Below are positions 1 to 7,350 of a stretch of DNA of 11,973 nucleotides, piece after piece. The position numbers and the translations under genes were made by a program. The notes beneath the pieces are model-generated. The model searched no databases. It saw nothing but the letters and a program-made list of their open reading frames with translations, and had not been told where the DNA came from. The stretch comes from JANOGU01 sp031406135 (lineage in GTDB: Bacteria; Pseudomonadota; Alphaproteobacteria; Rhodobacterales; Rhodobacteraceae): positions 1-11,973 of the forward strand of contig JANOGU010000079.1 of NCBI GenBank assembly GCA_031406135.1. Direction: 5' to 3'. Numbering within the stretch: position 1 is the first letter of the stretch; each line of letters opens with the position of its first letter.

Positions 1-71
1 TCTGATGCGACGGAGGCGAGGAAAGCCCGCCAGGGCTTGATGAGCCGTGGGCCTGCCGGAACGGCGGCCAT
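1..71 (-). CDS. Possible 5' end of an unidentified gene, cut by the window edge
   Basis: An ATG at 71-69 opens a frame that stays open to base 1 (23 codons, beginning MAAVPAG and containing LIKPWRAFLASVA). It lies 28 nt downstream of the glutamate-synthase-like gene on the same strand, where a further operon member would be expected. About three quarters of its codons end in G or C, which fits coding but is also the local background. There is no convincing Shine-Dalgarno sequence directly upstream (a GGAGG lies about 20 nt away, too far). I do not recognise the family, and it could equally be non-coding spacer. Confidence 0.22.
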   Translation of the reverse strand, partial: MAAVPAGPRLIKPWRAFLASVAS

Positions 72-99
72 CCGGGGGCCAGGCCCGGCACAGCCTCCG

Positions 100-1728
100 C
101 TACACCCGCGCGAAGCTGTCCGCGCTGGCCTGCCGCCAGGCGATCCCGAAGCGCTTCGCGCTGTCGGGGTCGTCGATCAGCTGTCCGGGCTTGAGGTGGT
201 GGTACAGCTCCGCATAGCTTTGCACCGTGTCGGAGGTGACCCGGCGAAGAAGGTGCCAGGGCCGCAGCTCCGCCGGGTGCGACAGGCCGGCGGCGGCAGC
301 GAGTTCGGCCAGGGCGTGGATCGTGTTGCGCTGGAAGTTCTTCACCCGCTCGGCCTTGTCCGGCACCACGATGGCGCGCGAGCGCAGCGGGTCCTGGCTG
401 GTGACGCCGGTGGGGCAGTGGCCGGTATGGCAGGCCTGGGCCTGGATGCAGCCGACCGCGAACATGAACCCGCGCGCCGCGTTGCACCAGTCGGCCCCCA
501 GCGCCAGGATCCGGGCCATGTCGAAGCCGGTGATGATCTTGCCGGCCGCGCCGATGCGGATGCGCTCGCGCAGCCCCGCGCCGATCAGCGCGTTGTGGGC
601 AAAGCTCAGGCCGTCGCGCAGCGGCATGCCGATATGGTCGAGGAACTCGGACGGCGCCGCCCCGGTGCCGCCCTCCTTGCCGTCGATGACGATGAAATCC
701 GGGGTGATTCCGGTCTCGACCATCGCCTTGACGATAGCCATGAACTCCCAGGGATGGCCGATGCAGAGCTTGAACCCGGCGGGCTTGCCGCCCGAGGACT
801 CACGCATCAGCGCCACGAACTCCAAGAGCCCCGTCGGCGTGGAAAAGGCCGCGTGCCTGGCCGGCGAGACGCAGTCCTGACCCATCGGCACGCCGCGGAT
901 GGCGGCGATTTCGGCGGTGACCTTGGCTGCCGGCAGCACGCCGCCGTGCCCGGGCTTGGCGCCCTGGCTGAGCTTGATTTCCAGCATCTTCACCTGCGGG
1001 TCGGACGCAGTTTCGGCAAACAGCACCGGATCGAAGCCGCCATCCTTGCCCCGGGCGCCGAAGTAGCCCGAGCCCAGTTCCCAGATCAGGTCGCCACCGT
1101 TCTCGCGGTGATAGGGCGAAATCCCCCCCTCGCCGGTGTCATGCGCAAAGCCACCGAGCTTTGCGCCCTTGTTGAGCGCGCGGATGGCATTGTTGGACAG
1201 CGCCCCGTAACTCATCGCCGAGATGTTGAAGAGCGAGGCCGAATAGGGCGCCCTGCAGTCCGGCCCGCCGACCTGTGTGCGCAACGCCTCGTGCGGCAGC
1301 ACCTCCGAGGGCATCAGCGAATGGTGCAGCCATTCGAAACTGTCGCTATAGACATCGTTCATCGTGCCGAAGGGGCGCTTGTCCAGCTCGCGCTTGGCAC
1401 GCTGGTAGACGATGGCGCGCTTGTCGCGCGGGAACGGCATCCCGTCCTGGTCCGATTCGAGAAAATACTGCCGGATCTCGGGCCGGATCTTCTCCAGCAT
1501 GAACCGCAGGTGCGCCGCCAGCGGGTAGTTGCGCAGGATCGCGTGACGCCGCTGCGTCAGGTCCTTCAACCCGCGCGCCGCCAGCATCGCGAACAGCACC
1601 ATCAGCACCAGCCACAGAACCCGGCTGCCGGGCTGCAGCCCGGCGAGCACGGCGAAGGCCAGGGTCAAGAGGACCGACAGCGTCAGCGGCAGAAAGCGAA
1701 GCTCGAACGCGTGGCGAAGAATGATCAT
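100..1728 (-). CDS. FMN-binding glutamate synthase family protein, membrane-anchored
   Basis: A 542-residue protein with the FMN-binding synthase domain of glutamate synthase large subunits but without the glutamine amidotransferase domain. The N-terminus carries two hydrophobic segments (about residues 12-31 and 36-51), so it is probably tethered to the inner membrane with the catalytic domain in the cytoplasm. The synthase domain follows, with FNISAMSYGALS (about 167-178), a GEGG loop near 199-202, KPGHGG (258-263), DGKEGGTGAAP (349-359), and C427-x5-C433-x4-C438, the spacing of the GOGAT [3Fe-4S] cluster. The family's true substrate is not settled; glutamate synthesis from a separate ammonia donor is the usual guess. 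I prefer the ATG at 1728 over a GTG at 1767 because GAAGG lies 7 nt upstream and the hydrophobic segment then starts near the N-terminus. It is the third gene of a minus-strand run, 86 nt after rluA. Confidence 0.9.
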   Translation of the reverse strand: MIILRHAFELRFLPLTLSVLLTLAFAVLAGLQPGSRVLWLVLMVLFAMLAARGLKDLTQRRHAILRNYPLAAHLRFMLEKIRPEIRQYFLESDQDGMPFPRDKRAIVYQRAKRELDKRPFGTMNDVYSDSFEWLHHSLMPSEVLPHEALRTQVGGPDCRAPYSASLFNISAMSYGALSNNAIRALNKGAKLGGFAHDTGEGGISPYHRENGGDLIWELGSGYFGARGKDGGFDPVLFAETASDPQVKMLEIKLSQGAKPGHGGVLPAAKVTAEIAAIRGVPMGQDCVSPARHAAFSTPTGLLEFVALMRESSGGKPAGFKLCIGHPWEFMAIVKAMVETGITPDFIVIDGKEGGTGAAPSEFLDHIGMPLRDGLSFAHNALIGAGLRERIRIGAAGKIITGFDMARILALGADWCNAARGFMFAVGCIQAQACHTGHCPTGVTSQDPLRSRAIVVPDKAERVKNFQRNTIHALAELAAAAGLSHPAELRPWHLLRRVTSDTVQSYAELYHHLKPGQLIDDPDSAKRFGIAWRQASADSFARV

Positions 1729-1814
1729 GTGCAAACCTTCAGGCGGTGTCCGCGGCCACTCTGACACGCGATGCTTAACGGTCCAAAGAAATCCGCACGG
1801 GCGCCGCCGCGCCG

Positions 1815-2462
1815 TCAGAACGGCGCCGCGGCCTCGAAGGCTGTCCGCTCGCCGCTGGCCGGATGACGGAAGGCCAGCCGCCAGGCGTGCAGCATCAGCC
1901 GCGGCTGGTCGCGGGCCGGGCCGTCGGCATAGAGCGGATCGCCCAGGATCGGGTGCCCGATCTCGGCCATGTGCACGCGCAGCTGGTGGCTGCGGCCGGT
2001 GCGCGGCATCAGCAGCATCCGGGTCTCGCCGGGCAGCCGGGCGGCGACCTCCCAGTCGGTCACGGCAGTCCGTCCTGTCTCGCGGTTCACGTGCTGGCGC
2101 GGGCGGTTCGGCCAGTCCACGGTCAGCGGCAGGTCCACCGTCCCCCGATCTCCCGCCACCGTACCCGCGACACGGGCGAGATAGACCTTTTCAGTCTCCC
2201 GCCGCTCGAACTGCCCGGCCAGTGCCACTTGCGCGGCGGAGGTGCGGGCAAAGACGATGAGGCCGGAGGTGTCGTTGTCCAGCCGGTGGACCAGCAGGAC
2301 GCGGGGAAAAAGCCGCTGCAGCCGGGTGATCAGGCAATCCGCCTTCTCCGCCCCCTTGCCGGGGACGGACAGCAGGCCCGCCGGCTTGTCGGCCAGGATC
2401 AGGTGATCGTCGGCATGGACGATGACCGGCGGGCCGGGCGGCGGGGCGTAGACGTAGCTCAC
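1815..2462 (-). CDS. rluA: RNA pseudouridine synthase, RluA type
   Basis: A 215-residue enzyme that should isomerise uridine to pseudouridine in RNA; E. coli RluA (219 residues) acts on 23S rRNA U746 and on U32 of some tRNAs. The sequence is close to RluA over its whole length: KPAGLLSVPGKG (about 26-37), the catalytic HRLDNDTSG motif (H59 to G67, with D62 as the catalytic aspartate), VDWPNRPRQ, and GRSHQLRVHM near the C-terminus. There is no S4 domain, as expected for RluA rather than RluC/RluD. The start is a GTG at 2462-2460 that overlaps the TGA of the upstream methyltransferase gene by 4 nt, which suggests translational coupling. The exact target base in this organism is inferred, not shown. 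Confidence 0.9.
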   Translation of the reverse strand: MSYVYAPPPGPPVIVHADDHLILADKPAGLLSVPGKGAEKADCLITRLQRLFPRVLLVHRLDNDTSGLIVFARTSAAQVALAGQFERRETEKVYLARVAGTVAGDRGTVDLPLTVDWPNRPRQHVNRETGRTAVTDWEVAARLPGETRMLLMPRTGRSHQLRVHMAEIGHPILGDPLYADGPARDQPRLMLHAWRLAFRHPASGERTAFEAAAPF

Positions 2463-3361
2463 GCGATCTCGTGCCCGGCAGTGCGCAGGGCCGCGGCCAG
2501 CGCGGCGATGTGGGCGGGGCCGACCTCGCAGCAGCCGCCGACGATGCTGGCGCCCCGCGCCACCCAGTCCATGGCGAAGCCGGTGTAGCGGTCCGGCGTC
2601 AGGTCGTTGCGGGCGCTGAGCGCGTCCACCGTGGGCGCGACGGTGAGGAAGGCGGGCGCAATATGGGTGAAGCCGTTGGCATAGGCGCCGAAAGGCAGGC
2701 CGAATGGTCCAAGCGCGTCCAAGGCCGCCGCCATCGCCTCGGGCACCGAGCAGTTGGCCAGCACCGCCTGCGGCGCCTGGGCTGCAACGATGGAGGCGAG
2801 GTCCGCCACCGGCTCTCCCGACCGCAGCCTGCGGCCATCCGCATCGTCCACCGTCACCGACAACCAGACCGGCAGACCCGTCCGGGCGTCCGCCACCCCG
2901 GCCAGCGCCGCCTCGGCATGCGCCAGCGACGCCACGGTCTCGATCAGGAACAGGTCCGCACTGGGCACAAGCAGCCGCGCCACCTCGGCATAGGCCGCGG
3001 CGGCCTCACCCCGTGGCGGAAAGAGGTCGGGCCTGTAGGAGGCGACCAGCGGGCCGAGGGAGGCGGCGATGCGGCCGGAGCCATGCGCGTCGCGCGCCGC
3101 CCGCGCCTCGCCGAGCGCGGCGGCGAGCAGCGGCTCGAACAGCGGCTCAAGGCCAAAGGGCGCCAGCCGGTCGCGGTGGACGGCGTAGCTGTTGGTCGTG
3201 GCCACCGTCGCACCGGCGGCGAAATAGTCGGCGTGGATCTGCGCCACCAGCCCGGGGTGATCCAGCATCACCTGCGTCGCCCAGAGCGGCGTCGGCCGGT
3301 CGCCGGAGCGGGCGATCAGTTCCTGTCCCATGCCGCCGTCGAGTAGCACGATGCGGGCCAT
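2459..3361 (-). CDS. mmuM: Homocysteine S-methyltransferase family protein (MmuM/BHMT type)
   Basis: A 300-residue zinc-dependent methyltransferase barrel, near the usual 310 residues of E. coli MmuM, which makes methionine from homocysteine and S-methylmethionine. It begins MARIVLLDGGMGQEL, the typical DGGxGxEL opening. Zinc ligands are visible as NCS (C204) and GGCC (C277, C278). TTNSY near 55-59 and the ETVAS segment near 141-145 also fit. I chose the ATG at 3361 because GGGGAGGGG sits 3-5 nt upstream; a longer in-frame start would add a 34-residue tail that lacks family features and would overlap the divergent gene. The methyl donor (S-methylmethionine, SAM or betaine) cannot be read from the sequence, so the symbol is provisional. 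It appears to be the first gene of a run with rluA and the synthase-domain gene. Confidence 0.85.
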   Translation of the reverse strand: MARIVLLDGGMGQELIARSGDRPTPLWATQVMLDHPGLVAQIHADYFAAGATVATTNSYAVHRDRLAPFGLEPLFEPLLAAALGEARAARDAHGSGRIAASLGPLVASYRPDLFPPRGEAAAAYAEVARLLVPSADLFLIETVASLAHAEAALAGVADARTGLPVWLSVTVDDADGRRLRSGEPVADLASIVAAQAPQAVLANCSVPEAMAAALDALGPFGLPFGAYANGFTHIAPAFLTVAPTVDALSARNDLTPDRYTGFAMDWVARGASIVGGCCEVGPAHIAALAAALRTAGHEIA

Positions 3362-3461
3362 GATCCCCTCCCCGGAAAAGGCCGGCACATTCCGCGCCGC
3401 GATGCCCAAGATCAAGAGATCGCGTTTGACGACGCGCCCGGCCCGCGCGAGGGTCCGGCGC

Positions 3462-3893
3462 ATGGACTATGATCGCGTCAAGGGCGACGACCTCGGCCCG
3501 GCCCTGCGCGGGCTGGGGGTGAACCTCCTTGTTCGCGACGTCGCGGCGGAGGTGGCGTTCCTGACGGCGGTGTTCGGGATGACCGCGCATCAGCCCTCGG
3601 GCGACTTCGCGGTGATGCTCTACCGCGGCCAGCCGTTCCAGCTGCATTCCGACGCGAGTTTCGCCGGCCACGCGCTGGCGCCGCTGCTGCCCGAGGCCGG
3701 GCCGCGCGGGGCGGGGGCGGAGCTGCGGCTCTACGACAGCGATCCCGACGCGGCGGTGGGGCTGGCCGAGGGCGCGGGCGGGATGGTGCTGGCGGGCCCG
3801 CGCGACAAGCCGGGGCACGGGCTGCGCGAGGCGGTGATCCTGTCGCCCGCGGGCTATGCCTGGGTGCCCAGCCTGCCGATGCGCGCGCCGTGA
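3462..3893 (+). CDS. VOC family (glyoxalase/bleomycin-resistance fold) protein
   Basis: A 143-residue protein with one vicinal-oxygen-chelate domain: NLLVRDVAAEVAFLTAVFGM (about 21-40) is the usual first strand plus helix, followed by a beta-rich segment with PFQLHSD, AELRLYDSDPDAAV and GHGLREAVILSPAGYAWVPS at the C-terminus. VOC proteins include lyases, dioxygenases and antibiotic-binding proteins, and nothing here picks a substrate. The ATG at 3462 is preceded by GAGGG about 8 nt upstream. The gene diverges from the mmuM-like gene with 100 nt between starts. Its stop is followed directly by remnants of sugar-utilisation genes, so it might once have belonged to that catabolic cluster; this last point is inference. 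Confidence 0.75.
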   Translation: MDYDRVKGDDLGPALRGLGVNLLVRDVAAEVAFLTAVFGMTAHQPSGDFAVMLYRGQPFQLHSDASFAGHALAPLLPEAGPRGAGAELRLYDSDPDAAVGLAEGAGGMVLAGPRDKPGHGLREAVILSPAGYAWVPSLPMRAP

Positions 3894-3925
3894 CCGCGGC
3901 GGCAACGGGTGCCGGCGGGGACCGC

Positions 3926-4292
3926 ATGACCGAGCTGATCCCTGCCATCGACATCGGCACCACCTCGGTCAGGGCCGGAGTGATCGGCACCGGCCGCCGC
4001 CTGCACGCGGGCTTTTCCGAGACCTGTCTGACTGCGCGCCCGGCCTCCGGCTTGGTGGAACAGGACTCGGGCGACTGGCTGGGGCTGATCGACCGGGCGC
4101 CGGCCACGCTGACGGCCGGAGGCCGCCGGGCCGCGATCCGCGATCCGCGGCGCTGGCCCGGTTCGAGCCCGAAATGTTGCCCTACCCGCAGCTTGCGGGG
4201 CTCTACTCCGACCTCTTCGGCTTCTACACCGAGGCGGTTTCCGCCAATTCGGCGACCCATGCGGCGCTTCCTGACTTGGCCGCGCGCGGGCC
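3926..4292 (+). pseudogene. FGGY-family carbohydrate kinase remnant (internally deleted, frameshifted)
   Basis: The first part, from the ATG at 3926, reads IPAIDIGTTSVRAGV and then PASGLVEQDSGDW. This is the N-terminal phosphate-binding region of an FGGY sugar kinase followed by its typical 'P-G-W-VEQD-x-x-xW' segment. After about 60 residues the similarity stops. From about 4141, in another frame, the sequence reads ARFEPEMLPYPQ and LAGLYSDLFGFYTEAVSANS. This looks like the C-terminal helix of an FGGY kinase ending in LPDLAARG near 4290. Intact kinases have about 480-540 residues, so most of the body including the ATP-binding half is missing. The N-terminal assignment is firm. The C-terminal one is by motif resemblance only. 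Confidence 0.7.
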
Positions 4293-4315
4293 AGGGCTAT
4301 GGCATGACCATGGGC

Positions 4316-4483
4316 CGTCGGGGCGAGCCGCGCGCCGGCGCCGCGCTGGTCGGCGTGCTGGTCCAGGGCGTGCGCGACAACGGGCTGACGCAGATCGCCG
4401 TGGACAGCTACGTCCGCGAGATTCTGACCGGCGCCATCGTCCTTTGCGCCGTCGCGCTGTCTTCGATCAGCCGGGCGCGCTGA
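4316..4483 (+). pseudogene. Sugar ABC transporter permease C-terminal remnant (RbsC/XylH type)
   Basis: The frame ending in TGA at 4481-4483 encodes GAALVGVLVQGVRDNGLTQI, then VDSYVREILTGAIVLCAVAL. This matches the last transmembrane segments of ribose/xylose-type ABC permeases, where the pattern is 'G-x-L-x-G-x-L-x-x-G-x-x-x-NGL' followed by 'x-x-x-I-x-KG-x-x-I-x-x-AV-x-L-D'. Only about 50 of the usual 320 or so residues remain, with no start codon or upstream transmembrane region. It lies directly after the kinase remnant, consistent with a collapsed sugar-uptake and phosphorylation operon. It has no likely function today. Confidence 0.65.
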
Positions 4484-4548
4484 TTTACCGATTGCCAAGG
4501 GTTCGGGGCTAGCGTTTCCGGCGTTCCATTTGCCACGGGGGATGCGCT

Positions 4549-4884
4549 TTGGACCTTGTATCGACTCAGGAAAGCAACGTGCTGGTCATTTCGGTCCGGT
4601 CCGACCGGATCGATGCCGCCTCCGCCATCGCCTTCAAGGAGGATCTGCGCAGCCGGATTGAACACGGCCCGCCCCGGGTGATCCTCGACCTGTCGCAGGT
4701 CACCTTCCTCGACAGCTCCGGCCTCGGCGCCGTCGTCGCGGCGAAGAAACTCGTCGGCCCCGGCCGGTCGTTCGAACTGTCCGGCCTGACCGGGGCGGTG
4801 GAAAAGGTCTTTCGCCTGACCCGGATGGACAGCGTCTTCACCATCCACGCCTCGCTGCCCCAGGCCTTCCGCGATGCGGTATGA
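4549..4884 (+). CDS. STAS-domain anti-anti-sigma factor (SpoIIAA/RsbV-like)
   Basis: A 111-residue single-domain STAS protein. The core reads VILDLSQVTFLDSSGLG; S56 in the D55-S56-S57-G motif is the expected phosphorylation site, at the same position as S56 of B. subtilis RsbV. In partner switching the unphosphorylated protein binds the cognate kinase/anti-sigma factor and releases its target. The start is a TTG at 4549: no ATG is available in this frame near the N-terminus, GGGGGA lies about 7 nt upstream, and the TTG start gives the normal STAS length. The ATG at 4542 is in another frame. The gene overlaps the next one by 11 nt, and that neighbour encodes the expected kinase partner, which strongly supports the role. 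Confidence 0.88.
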   Translation: MDLVSTQESNVLVISVRSDRIDAASAIAFKEDLRSRIEHGPPRVILDLSQVTFLDSSGLGAVVAAKKLVGPGRSFELSGLTGAVEKVFRLTRMDSVFTIHASLPQAFRDAV

Positions 4885-5338
4885 CCCGCGGCCGCCGGCC
4901 GTGCCGCCGCCCGTTCTCTTGCACCTGACGGTGCAGGGCGACGCGGTCTCGGTCAGCGACGGGCTGCGGCGGGTCATGGCGCTGCCGTTCTGGTCGCCGA
5001 TGTCGGCCGATTTCGCGACCTCGGCCGAACTGGTGCTGGCCGAGGTGCTGAACAACGTGGCCGAGCATGCCTACGCCGGCACGTCCGGCGAGATCGAGGT
5101 GTCGCTGGAACGCACCGCCGCCGGCGTCGCCATCCGGGTGGCCGACCGGGGCGGCCCGATGCCGCAGAACCGGCTGCCGGAGGGGGCCGCACCCGATCCC
5201 CGCGACCTGCAGGAGGGCGGCTTCGGCTGGCACCTGATTCGATCCCTGGCCCGCGATCTGACCTACCGCCGGCTCGATGGCTGGAACCTGTTCAGTTTTC
5301 GGATCGACGACCTGCCGCCGGCGAAACAATCGCACTGA
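4874..5338 (+). CDS. Serine-protein kinase / anti-sigma factor (RsbW-like, HATPase_c)
   Basis: A 154-residue GHKL-fold ATP-binding protein of the RsbW/SpoIIAB type. The N box is seen in LAEVLNNVAEHAY (E57, N61, H65-A66-Y67), the G1 box in VADRGGP (D91, G93), and the G2 box in GGFGWHLI (115-122), followed by YRRLDGWNLFSF, the usual end of the fold. It should phosphorylate the STAS partner encoded just upstream and sequester either a sigma factor or another target. The ATG at 4874 lies inside the STAS gene, so translation is probably coupled. No sigma factor or PP2C phosphatase gene is adjacent, so its target and its input are encoded elsewhere or are of another kind. Confidence 0.88.
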   Translation: MRYDPRPPAVPPPVLLHLTVQGDAVSVSDGLRRVMALPFWSPMSADFATSAELVLAEVLNNVAEHAYAGTSGEIEVSLERTAAGVAIRVADRGGPMPQNRLPEGAAPDPRDLQEGGFGWHLIRSLARDLTYRRLDGWNLFSFRIDDLPPAKQSH

Positions 5339-5745
5339 CCGCGCCGGATTGTTGCTCAACTCTCGATTGTGCCGAAATCCTGCCGCCTTGCCCCCATCTT
5401 CCCGCCCCAGCGACCCGCGAGAACCGGACTTGTAGCTGCACAGGCTTCCTCCGGCGCCGCGACCTTATGCCCCCACCCAGTGCGCGGCGCCGGGGTCTTC
5501 CCTCTCCAGACACTGGAATTCCCCGGCGGGTCGCGATGACGCGGGCCGGCCGCTGCCCGACCTCCGGGCCGGAAGCGCTTCCCTCCCCCCCGCGGGGAGG
5601 GCGAGGGTGGGGGGGGCACCGCGGCCGTGCCGCGAGCGCTGCCGCCGATTTGCACCCCGGTGGAGAGGGCTATCGCGCACAGCGCCCTGTTCCGCTTCGG
5701 CCGATCCTGTTCTAGCTTCGCCCCGCGGGTTCTTTGGGGGAAGCA
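5339..5745. other. Structured 407-bp intergenic region without a recognisable gene
   Basis: No frame here has a start, Shine-Dalgarno and protein family that I can support; a long minus-strand open frame crossing it is the antisense of the following gene. The stretch holds several inverted repeats. CGCCGGGG (5488-5495) pairs with CCCCGGCG (5521-5528) around an inner TCCAG/CTGGA hairpin (5505-5517). A G-rich hairpin lies at 5581-5601. It must contain the terminator of the STAS/kinase pair and the promoter of the gamma-glutamyltransferase gene, but I cannot place either with confidence. Confidence 0.5.
5581..5601. repeat. G/C-rich hairpin, possible dispersed intergenic repeat or terminator
   Basis: CCCTCCCC (5581-5588) and GGGGAGGG (5594-5601) form a perfect 8-bp stem with a 5-nt loop, followed by a G-rich run to about 5616. 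There is no T tract on either strand, so it is not a classical terminator. Such C/G-run hairpins often recur between genes in high-G+C proteobacteria; whether this one does needs the genome. Confidence 0.4.
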
Positions 5746-7323
5746 ATGCGCGATTTCCAACTGCCGGGCCGGTCGGCCGTCCATGCCTTGAACGGCCTCT
5801 GCGCCACTTCGCATCCGCTCGCCGCCGCCACCGCCATCGACCTCCTGAAGGCCGGTGGCAATGCCGTCGATGCCGCCATCGGCGCGGCGGTGCTGCTGGG
5901 CTTCTGCGAGCCGCAGATGACCGGGATCGGCGGCGACTGCTTTGTCCTCGTCAAACCACCGGGAGAAGAGCGGGTGCTGGCGTTGAACGGCTCGGGCCGG
6001 GCGCCGAAGGGGCTGGATGCCGCCGCGCTGCGCGCCCGCGGCCTGACCCGGATGCCGGAGCGCGCGGTGGAAGCGGTGACGGTGCCGGGCGCCGTCGATG
6101 CCTTCTGCCGGCTCGCCGCCGACTGGGGCCGCCTGCCGCTGTCCCAGGTGCTGGCCCCCGCGATCCGCTACGCCGAAGAGGGCGTCCCCGTCGCCGCCCG
6201 CACCGCCTTTGACTGGGACCGCGCGGCCGGCGCCCTGCAGGGCGTGGCGCGCGAACTGTTCCTGATCGGGGGCGAGGCGCCGAAGACGGGACAGGTGTTC
6301 CGCAACCCCCGCCAGGCCGAGGCGCTGCGCCGCATCGCGCGCGAGGGCCGCGCGGGGTTCTACGAGGGCGAGGTGGCCGCGGACATGGTGGCGGCGCTGC
6401 GTGCCCACGGCGGCAGCCACACGCTCGACGATTTCGCTGCCACCGCCTGCGACTGGACCGAGCCGGTCGCCGGCACCTACCGCGGCGTCGAGCTTTTGGA
6501 GCATCCGCCCAACGGCCAGGGGGCGACCGCACTGCTGCTGCTCAACATCCTGAAAAGCTTCGACCTCGCCGCGATGGACCCGTTCGGCGCCGACCGCGCC
6601 CATATCGAGGCCGAGGCGACGAAGCTCGCCTACGACGCCCGCAACCGCTTCCTCGCCGACCCCGCGCATATGACGCGCCTGCCGCACATGCTGGCACAGG
6701 ACACCGCTGACCGGCTGGCCGCGCTGATCGACCCCGGCCGCGCCGCGCCGCGCCCCGACCCGCGAACCGAAACGGTGCACCGCGAGACGATCAACCTCTC
6801 CGTCGTGGACCGTGACCGCATGGCGGTGTCGCTGATCTGTTCCGTGTATCATTCCTTCGGCTCCGGCCTCGCCTCGCCCGGCTTCGGGATCAACTTCCAC
6901 AACCGCGGCTCGGGCTTCACCCTGGCGGCAGGCCATCCGAACGAGGCCGGCGGCGGCAAGCGGCCAATGCACACGATCATCCCCGCCATGCTGCGGCAGG
7001 GGGGCCGAGTCACCATGCCTTTCGGCGTCATGGGCAGCCACTACCAGGCCTGCGGCCATGCGCGGCTGGTGACGAACCTCGTGGACTTCGGCCTCGACCC
7101 GCAGGGGGCCATCGACGCGCCCCGGTGCTTCGCCGAAGAGCACGGGCTGGAGGTGGAACGCGGCTACCCGCAGGCGGTGCGCGAGCGGCTGGCTGCCATG
7201 GGGCATGATGTCAGCATCCCCGACAGCCCCATCGGCGGCGCGCAGGCCATCGTCATCGGCGCGGACGGTGTGCTGACCGGCGCCTCCGACCCGCGCAAGG
7301 ACGGCTGCGCGCTGGGCTACTGA
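5746..7323 (+). CDS. Gamma-glutamyltransferase family protein, cytoplasmic type
   Basis: A 525-residue Ntn-hydrolase of the gamma-glutamyltransferase (GGT) family, made as a precursor that cleaves itself before a threonine. The early region has the typical ATSHPLAAATAIDLLKAGGN, followed by DAAIGAAVLLG, QMTGIGGD, NGSGRAP and VTVPGAVDAF. The predicted nucleophile is T348 in ETINLSVVD, aligning with T391 of E. coli GGT (TTHYSVVD). Cleavage would give subunits of about 347 and 178 residues. GSGLASPGFGINFHNRGSGF and HTIIPAML then match the YwrD-like branch. No signal peptide is seen, so it should act in the cytoplasm, perhaps on glutathione or gamma-glutamyl compounds; the substrate is unproven. 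The ATG at 5746 has GGGGGA 5 nt upstream and is preferred to an in-frame TTG at 5734. It is followed after 27 nt by galM. Confidence 0.88.
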   Translation: MRDFQLPGRSAVHALNGLCATSHPLAAATAIDLLKAGGNAVDAAIGAAVLLGFCEPQMTGIGGDCFVLVKPPGEERVLALNGSGRAPKGLDAAALRARGLTRMPERAVEAVTVPGAVDAFCRLAADWGRLPLSQVLAPAIRYAEEGVPVAARTAFDWDRAAGALQGVARELFLIGGEAPKTGQVFRNPRQAEALRRIAREGRAGFYEGEVAADMVAALRAHGGSHTLDDFAATACDWTEPVAGTYRGVELLEHPPNGQGATALLLLNILKSFDLAAMDPFGADRAHIEAEATKLAYDARNRFLADPAHMTRLPHMLAQDTADRLAALIDPGRAAPRPDPRTETVHRETINLSVVDRDRMAVSLICSVYHSFGSGLASPGFGINFHNRGSGFTLAAGHPNEAGGGKRPMHTIIPAMLRQGGRVTMPFGVMGSHYQACGHARLVTNLVDFGLDPQGAIDAPRCFAEEHGLEVERGYPQAVRERLAAMGHDVSIPDSPIGGAQAIVIGADGVLTGASDPRKDGCALGY

Positions 7324-7350
7324 CGCCAGGGCGGAGGGAGGAGCGCGGGC

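Noticed and set aside
37..1764. A 575-codon open frame on the plus strand
   Set aside because: It mirrors the glutamate-synthase-domain gene on the other strand and shows no motif of its own.
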